Origin: CAYMSF01 sp964542255
GTDB taxonomy: Bacteria; Verrucomicrobiota; Lentisphaeria; Victivallales; Victivallaceae
Length of the DNA stretch: 5,420 nt
Reading direction: 5' to 3'
Assembly (NCBI GenBank): GCA_964542255.1
Contig: CAZITV010000157.1
Coordinates: forward strand, 1-5,420
Below the pieces are notes generated by a model, which made no database searches, was not told the origin of the DNA, and saw nothing but the letters and a program-made list of their open reading frames with translations. Shown here one piece after another: positions 1 to 5,385 of the stretch. Every line of letters starts with the position of its first letter. The first letter of the stretch is position 1. Made by a program: the position numbers and the translations under genes.

Positions 1-71
1 CTAATTTGAGAATGGCACTGGTGATAAATTACCATTCACGGCAGGTTTTGTAAAGAAAAATAACGGACAAT

Positions 72-797
72 ATGGAAAATTCAGACGGTAAATTATATTT
101 AGTGGCAACTCCTATCGGCAATCTCGAAGACATCACCCTCCGCGCATTGCGAATATTAAAAGAGGCCGACGTCATCGCCGCCGAAGATACACGGCATACC
201 AGGATTTTACTCGACCGCTATGACATACATACCAAAATGGTGAGTTATCACGCATTTAATGAACATCATAAAACCAATGAACTGCTGGAAATGGTAAAGT
301 CCGGCAAAAAAGTCGCAATGGTTTCCGATGCCGGCACTCCGGGTATCGCCGACCCAGGCTTTTTACTCGCCCGAGAGGCAGTCAAAGCCGGTATCGCGCC
401 GCAGATTATTCCAGGTGTGTCCGCGGTAACTTTTGCACTTGCCGCTGCCGCACTGCCGATAGACCGCTTCACGTTTTATGGTTTTTTGCCGGTAAAATCA
501 GGCCGGCGCGGCGTGGCGCTGCAGCAAATTGCTGCTGAAAATAAAACCTGCATTGTCTTCGAATCCCCCCACCGTATCGCCAAATTAATTCAAGAGGTTG
601 TTAATATCATCGGCAGTGACACTCCCATCGCGGTAATTCGTGAGGCCACCAAGGCGTTTGAAGAGGTCTGCCGTGGTACTGCTGGCGAAGTTGCGGCGGT
701 TACTGCCAATAAAAAATGGAAAGGCGAATGCGTCATGATTATCAATCCCAGGCAGCAGGATTTATGCAGAAATGATGGCACCGAAACAGACGTGTGA
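72..797 (+). CDS. rsmI: 16S rRNA (cytidine-1402-2'-O)-methyltransferase RsmI
   Basis: Cytoplasmic SAM-dependent enzyme of the tetrapyrrole-methylase fold. The family methylates the ribose 2'-O of C1402 in 16S rRNA, near the decoding centre. Signature blocks occur in the expected order: ATPIGNLEDITLRA (residues 12-25), AEDTRHT (37-43), SDAGTPGIADPG (85-96), PGVSAV (114-119), FYGFLP (135-140), FESPHR (163-168) and REATKAFEE (190-198). The product is 241 residues. The E. coli protein is about 286, and the difference is a missing C-terminal extension: the fold ends near INP (224-226) with only about 15 residues after it. The start at 72 is secure, because an in-frame TAA lies at 51-53 and the first conserved motif begins a few codons in. 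The ribosome binding site is weak (GGA at 65-67). The next gene is 128 bp downstream and probably has its own promoter. The family assignment is very firm. Confidence 0.96.
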   Translation: MENSDGKLYLVATPIGNLEDITLRALRILKEADVIAAEDTRHTRILLDRYDIHTKMVSYHAFNEHHKTNELLEMVKSGKKVAMVSDAGTPGIADPGFLLAREAVKAGIAPQIIPGVSAVTFALAAAALPIDRFTFYGFLPVKSGRRGVALQQIAAENKTCIVFESPHRIAKLIQEVVNIIGSDTPIAVIREATKAFEEVCRGTAGEVAAVTANKKWKGECVMIINPRQQDLCRNDGTETDV

Positions 798-799
798 AC

Positions 800-827
800 T
801 TGTTATTAGTGCTTAATGCGCTATATT
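800..827 (+). promoter_or_regulatory. Possible sigma-70-type promoter for the M48 lipoprotein gene
   Basis: TTGTTA at 800-805 (4 of 6 matches to TTGACA) is separated by 16 bp from TATATT at 822-827 (5 of 6 matches to TATAAT). It lies just after the rsmI stop codon and about 100 bp ahead of the M48 gene. The -10 box is inside a palindrome (820-833). This is pattern matching only, and AT-rich DNA gives such hits by chance. Confidence 0.35.
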
Positions 828-833
828 TATAGC
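820..833. repeat. Perfect inverted repeat GCTATA-TT-TATAGC
   Basis: Six-base arms with a two-base centre (GCTATATTTATAGC) in the rsmI-M48 gap. The spacer is too short for a good RNA hairpin with all six pairs, so a two-fold symmetric protein-binding site overlapping the candidate -10 box is the more natural reading. No known operator is recognised. Confidence 0.4.
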
Positions 834-925
834 AAGGGCGATTTACTGCCAGACAACGCTGAATTTAACAACTCCTTACTGAGAATGGCCTCAAACTAAA
901 ATAATTATCGGATATATTAATTACG

Positions 926-1756
926 ATGTTCAAGATACTCAAACATATATTTTTATTGATGATTTTGCTGGTGGCGGTTTTTGCTGTTACCGGTTGCCAA
1001 AGTGTGCCTTTCACCGGCCGCAGCCAGTTTATCGTTACCGGCGAATCTTCTGAAATACAGATGGGCGAAGAAGCCTGGCAGGAGATGGCAAAACAGACCA
1101 GAGTTTCAAAAAATAAGTTTATGAACGATGCACTCAACCGTGTAGGAAAAAACCTTTCTGATGTCGCAGATAAGCCTGAGTATAATTGGGAATTTAAAGT
1201 ATTTGAAATGGCTGAACCAAATGCCTTTTGCCTTCCCGGCGGAAAGGTTGCCGCTACCACCGGCATCTTTGCATACTTTGACAATGATGCAGAAATGGCC
1301 GCAGTCGTGGGGCATGAAATCGGACACGCGATTGCCCGTCATGCGGGGGAACGTATGGCGCAGGGAATTGTACAGGGAATTGGTGCGGTGGCGATTTCTG
1401 TTGTTACCAGTCAGCCCGGTGCTCAGGAAGCGTATGGTATGGCAACCAATGTCGGCGCAATTTTGCCTTACAGCCGTACCCACGAATACGAAGCGGATTA
1501 TCTAGGTATGATTTTGATGGCGAAAGCTGGTTATGACCCCGCCGCCGCGTTGACATTCTGGGATAAATTCGGTAAATTGAGTCAAACCGGAAAAATTGCG
1601 GAGTTCTTTTCAACTCATCCTGATGGCGCCAAGCGGCTCGAAGAATTAAAAAATTTATTGCCTAAAGCGCAGGAATATTATAGTCAGGCAAAAGTTAAGC
1701 GCGGTCTCGGTGAAACATACCCCAAAGAAAACAAGCCGGCAGAAACCAAAAAATAA
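926..1756 (+). CDS. M48-family zinc metalloprotease, outer-membrane-type lipoprotein (LoiP/BepA-like catalytic domain)
   Basis: Predicted periplasmic, lipid-anchored zinc protease. The 276-residue product has a signal peptide with Lys at 3 and 6, a hydrophobic core at about 8-20 and the lipobox VTGC with Cys24 as the acylation site. The M48 domain follows. It has the NAFCLPGGKV block (99-108), the zinc motif HEIGH (His130, Glu131, His134), and the ExxxD element at 187-191 that supplies the third zinc ligand (probably Glu187). It also has the STHP motif at 229-232, whose His corresponds to the regulatory histidine described in E. coli BepA. The C-terminal tail (about 250-276) is charged and Lys-rich and carries no TPR repeats, so the size fits LoiP/YggG better than BepA. 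Family members degrade misfolded or stalled outer-membrane proteins; the substrate here is unknown. No good Shine-Dalgarno precedes ATG 926 (GGAT at 910-913 is far), but this start gives a complete signal peptide. Confidence 0.93.
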   Translation: MFKILKHIFLLMILLVAVFAVTGCQSVPFTGRSQFIVTGESSEIQMGEEAWQEMAKQTRVSKNKFMNDALNRVGKNLSDVADKPEYNWEFKVFEMAEPNAFCLPGGKVAATTGIFAYFDNDAEMAAVVGHEIGHAIARHAGERMAQGIVQGIGAVAISVVTSQPGAQEAYGMATNVGAILPYSRTHEYEADYLGMILMAKAGYDPAAALTFWDKFGKLSQTGKIAEFFSTHPDGAKRLEELKNLLPKAQEYYSQAKVKRGLGETYPKENKPAETKK

Positions 1757-1809
1757 TCCGGCAGCGGTGAAATCTTTTTGAAATAACTACTGCTTAAAAT
1801 AATGATTTC

Positions 1810-1838
1810 TTGCTTTTGCCGTCAGAACGTTGTATATT
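1810..1838 (+). promoter_or_regulatory. Possible distal promoter
   Basis: TTGCTT at 1810-1815 (3 of 6 matches) and TATATT at 1833-1838 (5 of 6 matches) have an ideal 17-bp spacer. If used, the transcript would carry an untranslated leader of about 270 nt before the citramalate synthase start. The -35 box is weak, and chance is a realistic explanation. Confidence 0.3.
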
Positions 1839-1997
1839 TTAGAGCTAAATTCAAAAAACAGTTTGAGATTTTGCATGTTTTGCGGATTTTGTGCGTTATG
1901 ATTTGGCATTTTATGCGGCAAACTGCACTGAACCGTCCTATAACGGCAAAAACCGGCAAAATCTATTTAAAAGGTATTTTTTGAAATCAGCTCTTTG

Positions 1998-2028
1998 GGT
2001 GGAATAGTTGTATGGTATAACTACCGCC
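1998..2028. repeat. Strong stem-loop / operator-like palindrome
   Basis: The core TAGTTGTATGGTATAACTA (2005-2023) folds as an 8-bp stem with one G-U pair and a TGG loop. After a two-base AA bulge (2003-2004), GGTGG (1998-2002) pairs with CCGCC (2024-2028) with one T-G wobble, giving about 13 pairs in all. No continuous T-run follows (TTATTCGAACTTTATT), so it is a poor intrinsic terminator. It may be an RNA structure in a long leader, or a dyad DNA-binding site just upstream of the -35 region of the proximal promoter candidate. Which of these it is cannot be decided from sequence alone. Confidence 0.55.
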
Positions 2029-2050
2029 TTATTCGAACTTTATTATGGAT

Positions 2051-2056
2051 TATAAT
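2051..2056 (+). promoter_or_regulatory. Candidate -10 box (TATAAT) of a proximal promoter
   Basis: A perfect consensus hexamer lies 59 bp ahead of the ATG at 2115. The -35 position with 17-bp spacing (2028-2033, CTTATT) is poor, so any activity would need an activator or an alternative -35. The palindrome at 2005-2023 sits immediately upstream, in a position suited to a regulator. Confidence 0.3.
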
Positions 2057-2060
2057 TAAT

Positions 2061-2084
2061 TGCGGTAAAGTAGCGGCAACCGCA
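2061..2084 (+). promoter_or_regulatory. Leader hairpin just upstream of the citramalate synthase ribosome binding site
   Basis: TGCGGT (2061-2066) pairs perfectly with ACCGCA (2079-2084) across a 12-base loop. Within that loop, GCGG (2073-2076) can pair instead with CCGC (2080-2083), so two mutually exclusive stems compete for the same 3' arm. The structure ends 19 bases before the Shine-Dalgarno. A translational or attenuation role is possible but unproven; no T-run follows. Confidence 0.3.
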
Positions 2085-2103
2085 GCTTTGAAAAAATGTC
2101 GCC

Positions 2104-2108
2104 TGGAG
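2104..2108 (+). promoter_or_regulatory. Ribosome binding site that sets the citramalate synthase start
   Basis: TGGAG lies 6 bases before ATG 2115 and 9 bases before the adjacent ATG 2118. It is the only Shine-Dalgarno-like site close to a start, and it favours the ATGATG pair over an in-frame TTG at 1995. That TTG would run the protein through the stem-loop and add about 40 residues without family resemblance. Confidence 0.6.
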
Positions 2109-2114
2109 CATAAC

Positions 2115-3659
2115 ATGATGCATAACCGGTTCAATCGCTACGTAGAAATTTTGGATACAACGTTACGGGATGGTGAACAGACGCCTGGCGTTGCTTATAC
2201 CCCTGCCGAAAAAGAGCAGATCGCAAAGTTATTGCTGAATAACGTCCGCGTTGACCGGATTGAAGCCGGTTCTGCCCGCGTTTCCGCTGGTGAACACGCC
2301 GGCGCGTCTGGAATTTTTCGCTGGGCAAAAAAACGCAATATGCTGGAACGGGTGGAAATTCTCGGATTCGTTGACCAGGGCAAATCCGTAGATTGGATTG
2401 TTGCCACCGGCGGTAAGGTAATTAACCTGCTTACCAAAGGTTCGGAACGCCATTGCCGGATTCAACTGGGCAAAGAACCGGAACTGCATTTTGACCAAGT
2501 CTGCCAGGAAATAGATTATGCAGTCAGCAAAGATTTAAAAGTCAATATTTACCTTGAAGACTGGTCTGGCGGAATGAAAGAAAACTTTCAATATATTTAT
2601 TCGTTTATACAGCGTTTGCGTCAACATCAAGTGGAACGTATTATGCTGCCGGATACGCTGGGTATTATGAATCCGGAGCTGATGACAGTCTATCTCGACT
2701 GGATGTATAATGCATTTCCTGAATTGCGCCTTGATTTTCATGGTCATAATGACTACGGGCTGGCGACGGCAAATTCGCTGGCGGCGGTAAACGCCGGCAT
2801 CAGCGGTATCCATACCACGGTCAATGGACTCGGAGAACGTACCGGTAATCAGTCTTTGTGCGAAATCACCGCGGCAATTAATGACATCAGTTCAAGACGT
2901 ACCCACGTCTGCGAACGGCAACTGCATGATGCTTCAATAACAGTGCAAACTATTTCCGGTAAGCGTACCGCCTGGAACACTCCGATTGTTGGCAGTGATG
3001 TGTTTACTCAAACTTGCGGAGTTCACGCTGACGGTGACAAAAAAGGCAATCTTTATGCCAATCCGCTGCTGCCGGAACGATTTGGCAGGAAACGCCGTTA
3101 TGCCCTGGGCAAACTAAGCGGCAAAGCTTCAGTTGATAAAAATCTTGAAGCCATGGGGCTGGAATTAGATAAAGCCACGCGCGATAAAGTACTGATGGAA
3201 GTCGTTCGGCTCGGCGATAAAAAGAAAAATATCACACCAGAAGACTTGCCGTTTATTATTTCCGGCATTCTCAAGGCGCCAATTCGCAGCCTGGTGGAAG
3301 TTACCAATTATAGTATCACCACCAAGCGCGGCGAGATTCCTCACGCCGCGGTTGAAGTAAAATACCAAAAGTGTAAATTAGGCGCGGAATCCACTGGTGA
3401 TGGCGGCTATGATGCCTTTGTGAAGGCCCTGCGAAAGGCTTTAAAACAAGTGGACTTGACCTTCCCGCGCCTGCTTGATTACGAAGTTAGAATCCCCCCG
3501 GGCGGCAAAACTGATGCCTTGGTCGAGACAACTATCACCTGGGAGAATAGAGCAGGAAATCATTTGGTAACCAATGGCGTTGACAGCGACCAGATGGTCG
3601 CTGCTATTAAAGCAACGGAAAAAATGCTGAATTTGGTATTGGCAGAAAAACAGGCATGA
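2115..3659 (+). CDS. cimA: (R)-citramalate synthase, Leptospira type (LeuA/CimA family with LeuA dimerisation/regulatory domain)
   Basis: A 514-residue acyl-CoA-condensing TIM-barrel enzyme. By resemblance to Leptospira CimA it condenses pyruvate with acetyl-CoA to (R)-citramalate, the entry to threonine-independent isoleucine synthesis. Visible features: LDTTLRDGEQT (13-23) with catalytic Arg18 and metal ligand Asp19; LPDTLG (178-183) with Thr181; FHGHND (208-213) with metal ligands His209 and His211; NGLGERTGN (237-245). The linker block with GVHADGDKKGNLYANP (302-317) is followed by the regulatory domain (about 390-510) with GDGGYDAF and DYEVRIPPGGKTDALVET. From memory, the Leptospira pyruvate-pocket residues Leu81, Leu104 and Tyr144 align at a constant +2 offset with Leu83, Leu106 and Tyr146 here. 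That argues against 2-isopropylmalate synthase, though database entries for this subfamily often use the LeuA name. Start at 2115 or 2118 is chosen from the ribosome binding site and the length (Leptospira enzyme about 516). No leuCDB or ilv genes are visible nearby. The family is certain; the substrate is likely but inferred. Confidence 0.85.
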   Translation: MMHNRFNRYVEILDTTLRDGEQTPGVAYTPAEKEQIAKLLLNNVRVDRIEAGSARVSAGEHAGASGIFRWAKKRNMLERVEILGFVDQGKSVDWIVATGGKVINLLTKGSERHCRIQLGKEPELHFDQVCQEIDYAVSKDLKVNIYLEDWSGGMKENFQYIYSFIQRLRQHQVERIMLPDTLGIMNPELMTVYLDWMYNAFPELRLDFHGHNDYGLATANSLAAVNAGISGIHTTVNGLGERTGNQSLCEITAAINDISSRRTHVCERQLHDASITVQTISGKRTAWNTPIVGSDVFTQTCGVHADGDKKGNLYANPLLPERFGRKRRYALGKLSGKASVDKNLEAMGLELDKATRDKVLMEVVRLGDKKKNITPEDLPFIISGILKAPIRSLVEVTNYSITTKRGEIPHAAVEVKYQKCKLGAESTGDGGYDAFVKALRKALKQVDLTFPRLLDYEVRIPPGGKTDALVETTITWENRAGNHLVTNGVDSDQMVAAIKATEKMLNLVLAEKQA

Positions 3660-3678
3660 TTTTTTGCCGTGCTGGCGC

Positions 3679-3750
3679 GGGAAAAACAGATCACGGTTTC
3701 GTTGGTTCACGTTATCGTGCAACAACGTGTTCGTTTTTTCTGTTTTTGCC
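3679..3750 (+). terminator. Probable intrinsic terminator after the citramalate synthase gene
   Basis: The core hairpin pairs 3700-3711 with 3716-3727 (10 of 12 pairs) around a TTAT loop, with CACG/CGTG at its top. Six bases later comes a T-rich run (TTTTTT at 3734-3739, then CTGTTTTT). An outer pairing, AAAAACAG (3682-3689) with CTGTTTTT (3740-3747), gives the A-tract/hairpin/T-tract layout of a possibly bidirectional terminator. The gap between core stem and T-run is longer than ideal. Confidence 0.5.
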
Positions 3751-3820
3751 CTTGCTTTGAAGTTTTATTAGTTTATAGTATATGCAGGTTTATAAAGTTT
3801 TCGTATTGTATGCGGAAATT

Positions 3821-3838
3821 TGATATAATTTTTATAAT
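3821..3838 (+). promoter_or_regulatory. Extended -10 promoter for the LysM-phoH operon, with a second TATAAT
   Basis: TGATATAAT at 3821-3829 is a perfect extended -10 element (TGnTATAAT). A second perfect TATAAT follows at 3833-3838. No good -35 is seen at 16-18 bp (TCGTAT at 3801-3806), which is typical of extended -10 promoters. It lies in an AT-rich stretch after the terminator and about 50 bp before the LysM gene, so transcription would start near 3836-3845. Confidence 0.6.
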
Positions 3839-3864
3839 TGTCAGACTATAGAAGTCTTAAAATT

Positions 3865-3871
3865 AAGGAGG
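3865..3871 (+). promoter_or_regulatory. Strong Shine-Dalgarno of the LysM lipoprotein gene
   Basis: AAGGAGG with a 7-base spacer to ATG 3879. It is by far the best ribosome binding site in the window, whereas the other genes have weak ones. It fixes the start and suggests high expression of this lipoprotein. Confidence 0.8.
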
Positions 3872-3878
3872 CATCAGA

Positions 3879-4385
3879 ATGAGGCGTTTAGCAGTAATGG
3901 TTGGAATTCTCGCGTGTTGTTATGGTTGTGCACCACAGTTGGCGCAGAAACCCGTCGGCGCAGAAGAACAGGAATGGCAAAAGTATCTCAAGAAAAACTA
4001 TAAATCATGGAGCGAACCACAAGCGATTCCTCCAGATAAAATCTTAAATCCGACTCCGTATGACAAGGGCGAAACCACGGTCGAAGAAACCACCACCCCG
4101 GTAGCTACTGAAACGACCGCAGCCCCCGTGCAAACCGATGCCGTGACCACTGATGCCGCCGCCACCGCTGTCGCGCCAATGGGTGATGCAGCACCAAGCC
4201 AAAATGTCGAATCCGGCAACAGCCAAACTTATGTTGTTGCAAAAAATGACAGCCTGTGGAAAATTGCCAAAAAATTCTATAAAAGCGGCAATGGCGTCCA
4301 GAAAATTAAAGACGCTAATCAGGGCATACTGAAGGGTTCTGATAAAGTAACCCCGGGCATGAAGCTGCAGATTCCGTTACCTTAA
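3879..4385 (+). CDS. LysM-domain lipoprotein (peptidoglycan-binding)
   Basis: A 168-residue predicted envelope protein. A short signal peptide (Arg2, Arg3, hydrophobic 4-12) runs into a Cys-rich lipobox region, ILACCYGC. Cys17 after Gly16 is the likely acylated residue, although Cys13 after Ala12 also fits. Residues 27-50 are charged with several aromatics. Residues 66-107 form a low-complexity Thr/Ala/Val/Pro linker, and a single C-terminal LysM domain spans about 116-166 (QTYVV, NDSLWKIAKKFY, PGMKLQIP). LysM binds the glycan backbone of peptidoglycan, so the protein probably ties a membrane to the cell wall. No catalytic domain is present. It has a strong ribosome binding site and its own promoter, and ends 12 bases before phoH, which is presumably co-transcribed. 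The LysM fold is clear; the cellular role is not known. Confidence 0.88.
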   Translation: MRRLAVMVGILACCYGCAPQLAQKPVGAEEQEWQKYLKKNYKSWSEPQAIPPDKILNPTPYDKGETTVEETTTPVATETTAAPVQTDAVTTDAAATAVAPMGDAAPSQNVESGNSQTYVVAKNDSLWKIAKKFYKSGNGVQKIKDANQGILKGSDKVTPGMKLQIPLP

Positions 4386-4397
4386 TTAACAGCGGTA

Positions 4398-5375
4398 ATG
4401 TCGGTTGAAGAAAAATTTTATTTTGAACACGGTTTAACGCCGGATGCGGCGTTTGCCGGGAGACTGGTTAAAAACCTGAAGCAGGCCGAAGACCGGTTGC
4501 AGTTATCAATGGTATCCCGGGATTGCTGGGTGAAGCTCACTGGAACGCGTGAAAAAGTAGATCGCGGCTTGGAGTTTCTCGCAGAGTTGTCCCGGGTTTA
4601 TCTTTTATGCAAGCGGCACCTTGACCAAAATGACTTCGAGCAAACCTTAAAGGCATTTGGAGAGCACCGGCAGGATGACTTAAAATTGCTGTTTGGCGAA
4701 CGCATCGCGGTCGGCGCCAAAAAACGCGATGTGGTGCCGCGGAGCAAAGCGCAATTGGATTACCTGCGGGCAATTCGCGAACATGATATTGTTTTCGGAA
4801 TAGGTCCGGCTGGAACCGGCAAAACATATTTGGCCATGGCTATGGCTATTTCAACATTACTGAAGGGAGACTGCTCCCGCATAATTCTTACCCGCCCGGC
4901 AAAAGAAGCCGGGGAAAATCTTGGATTTTTGCCGGGCAATTTGGAAGAAAAGATTTTGCCGTACCTGCGTCCGCTTTATGATGCGCTCTACGATATGATT
5001 TCTTTTGAAGAGGCGACATCCTTGATTGAACGTGGTATTATTGAGGTGGCGCCTTTGGCGTTTATGCGCGGCAGAACGCTCAATCATGCCTTTGTTATTT
5101 TGGATGAGGCGCAAAATACTACTGAAGAGCAAATGCTGATGTTTTTGACCAGGCTGGGCTTTGATTCTCAATGTGTAATAACTGGCGACCCGACTCAGAC
5201 CGATTTGGCAAAACATGAAAAGTCAGGACTGATTCATGCTGAAAAAACGTTAAATAAAATTTCTGAAATCGCGTTTTGCCGTTTTTCCACTCGTGATGTC
5301 GTGCGTCACGCCCTGGTTGAAAAGATAATTAACGCTTATACCAATGAGCGGTCAGTCATAGACAGTAACGCTTAG
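4398..5375 (+). CDS. phoH: PhoH/YbeZ-family P-loop ATPase
   Basis: A 325-residue cytoplasmic ATPase of normal family length. The N-terminal part (about 1-105) is the small KH-like region seen in bacterial PhoH-like proteins. The RecA-like ATPase domain follows, with Walker A GPAGTGKT (136-143, Lys142), RPAKEAGENLGFLPG (166-180), EKILPYLRPLYDAL (184-197) and PLAFMRGRTL (219-228). Walker B VILDEAQN is at 233-240 (Asp236, Glu237), TGDPTQTDL at 262-270 (sensor-like) and DVVRHALV at 300-307. E. coli YbeZ interacts with the endoribonuclease YbeY and is linked to rRNA maturation and RNA metabolism; a helicase-like role is proposed for the family. The ribosome binding site is weak (AGCGG), as expected for an internal operon gene, and a further gene starts 10 bases after the stop. 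In many bacteria an HD-domain membrane protein and ybeY follow phoH. Confidence 0.95.
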   Translation: MSVEEKFYFEHGLTPDAAFAGRLVKNLKQAEDRLQLSMVSRDCWVKLTGTREKVDRGLEFLAELSRVYLLCKRHLDQNDFEQTLKAFGEHRQDDLKLLFGERIAVGAKKRDVVPRSKAQLDYLRAIREHDIVFGIGPAGTGKTYLAMAMAISTLLKGDCSRIILTRPAKEAGENLGFLPGNLEEKILPYLRPLYDALYDMISFEEATSLIERGIIEVAPLAFMRGRTLNHAFVILDEAQNTTEEQMLMFLTRLGFDSQCVITGDPTQTDLAKHEKSGLIHAEKTLNKISEIAFCRFSTRDVVRHALVEKIINAYTNERSVIDSNA

Positions 5376-5385
5376 GAATTTGGCG

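Larger units (their letters stand above)
1757..2114. other. 358-bp intergenic/leader region upstream of the citramalate synthase
   Basis: I see no credible gene here. An open frame at 1802-1984 has low-complexity, Phe/Ile/Cys-rich content, no ribosome binding site and no recognisable motif. The region holds two candidate promoters (1810-1838; TATAAT at 2051-2056), a strong stem-loop (1998-2028), small hairpins (CCGT/ACGG at 1933-1946; a bulged stem at 1902-1922) and a leader hairpin (2061-2084). No clear intrinsic terminator follows the M48 gene. I recognise no T-box, leucine/isoleucine leader peptide or named riboswitch. Confidence 0.6.

Noticed and set aside
3..53. Open frame running in from the left edge and ending at TAA 51-53, possibly the tail of an upstream gene
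   Set aside because: Only 16 codons, no recognisable sequence; chance is as likely as a real C-terminus.
7..889. Ten-base direct repeat TGAGAATGGC at 7-16 and 880-889
   Set aside because: Repeats of this length are expected by chance several times in a window of this size, and no flanking structure supports a mobile element or att site.
1106..1483. Long antisense open frame opposite the M48 protease (similar ones oppose rsmI, the synthase and phoH)
   Set aside because: Fully contained within a well-supported coding gene and has no motifs; it is an antisense shadow.
1735..1764. CCGGCAG repeated at the end of the protease gene, considered as part of a terminator
   Set aside because: The copies are direct, not inverted, and no stable stem with a T-run forms there.
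1769..1809. GAAATC/GATTTC inverted repeat as a terminator of the protease gene
   Set aside because: Six AT-rich pairs across a 29-base loop with no following T-tract; too weak.
1802..1984. 60-codon open frame between the protease and citramalate synthase genes
   Set aside because: No ribosome binding site, biased Phe/Ile/Cys/Lys composition, no motif, and it overlaps candidate promoter and hairpin sequences. It also lacks the run of Ile/Leu/Val codons expected of an attenuator peptide.
3669..3851. 60-codon open frame after the citramalate synthase gene
   Set aside because: It runs through the terminator and the extended -10 promoter, and its composition is that of AT-rich non-coding DNA.
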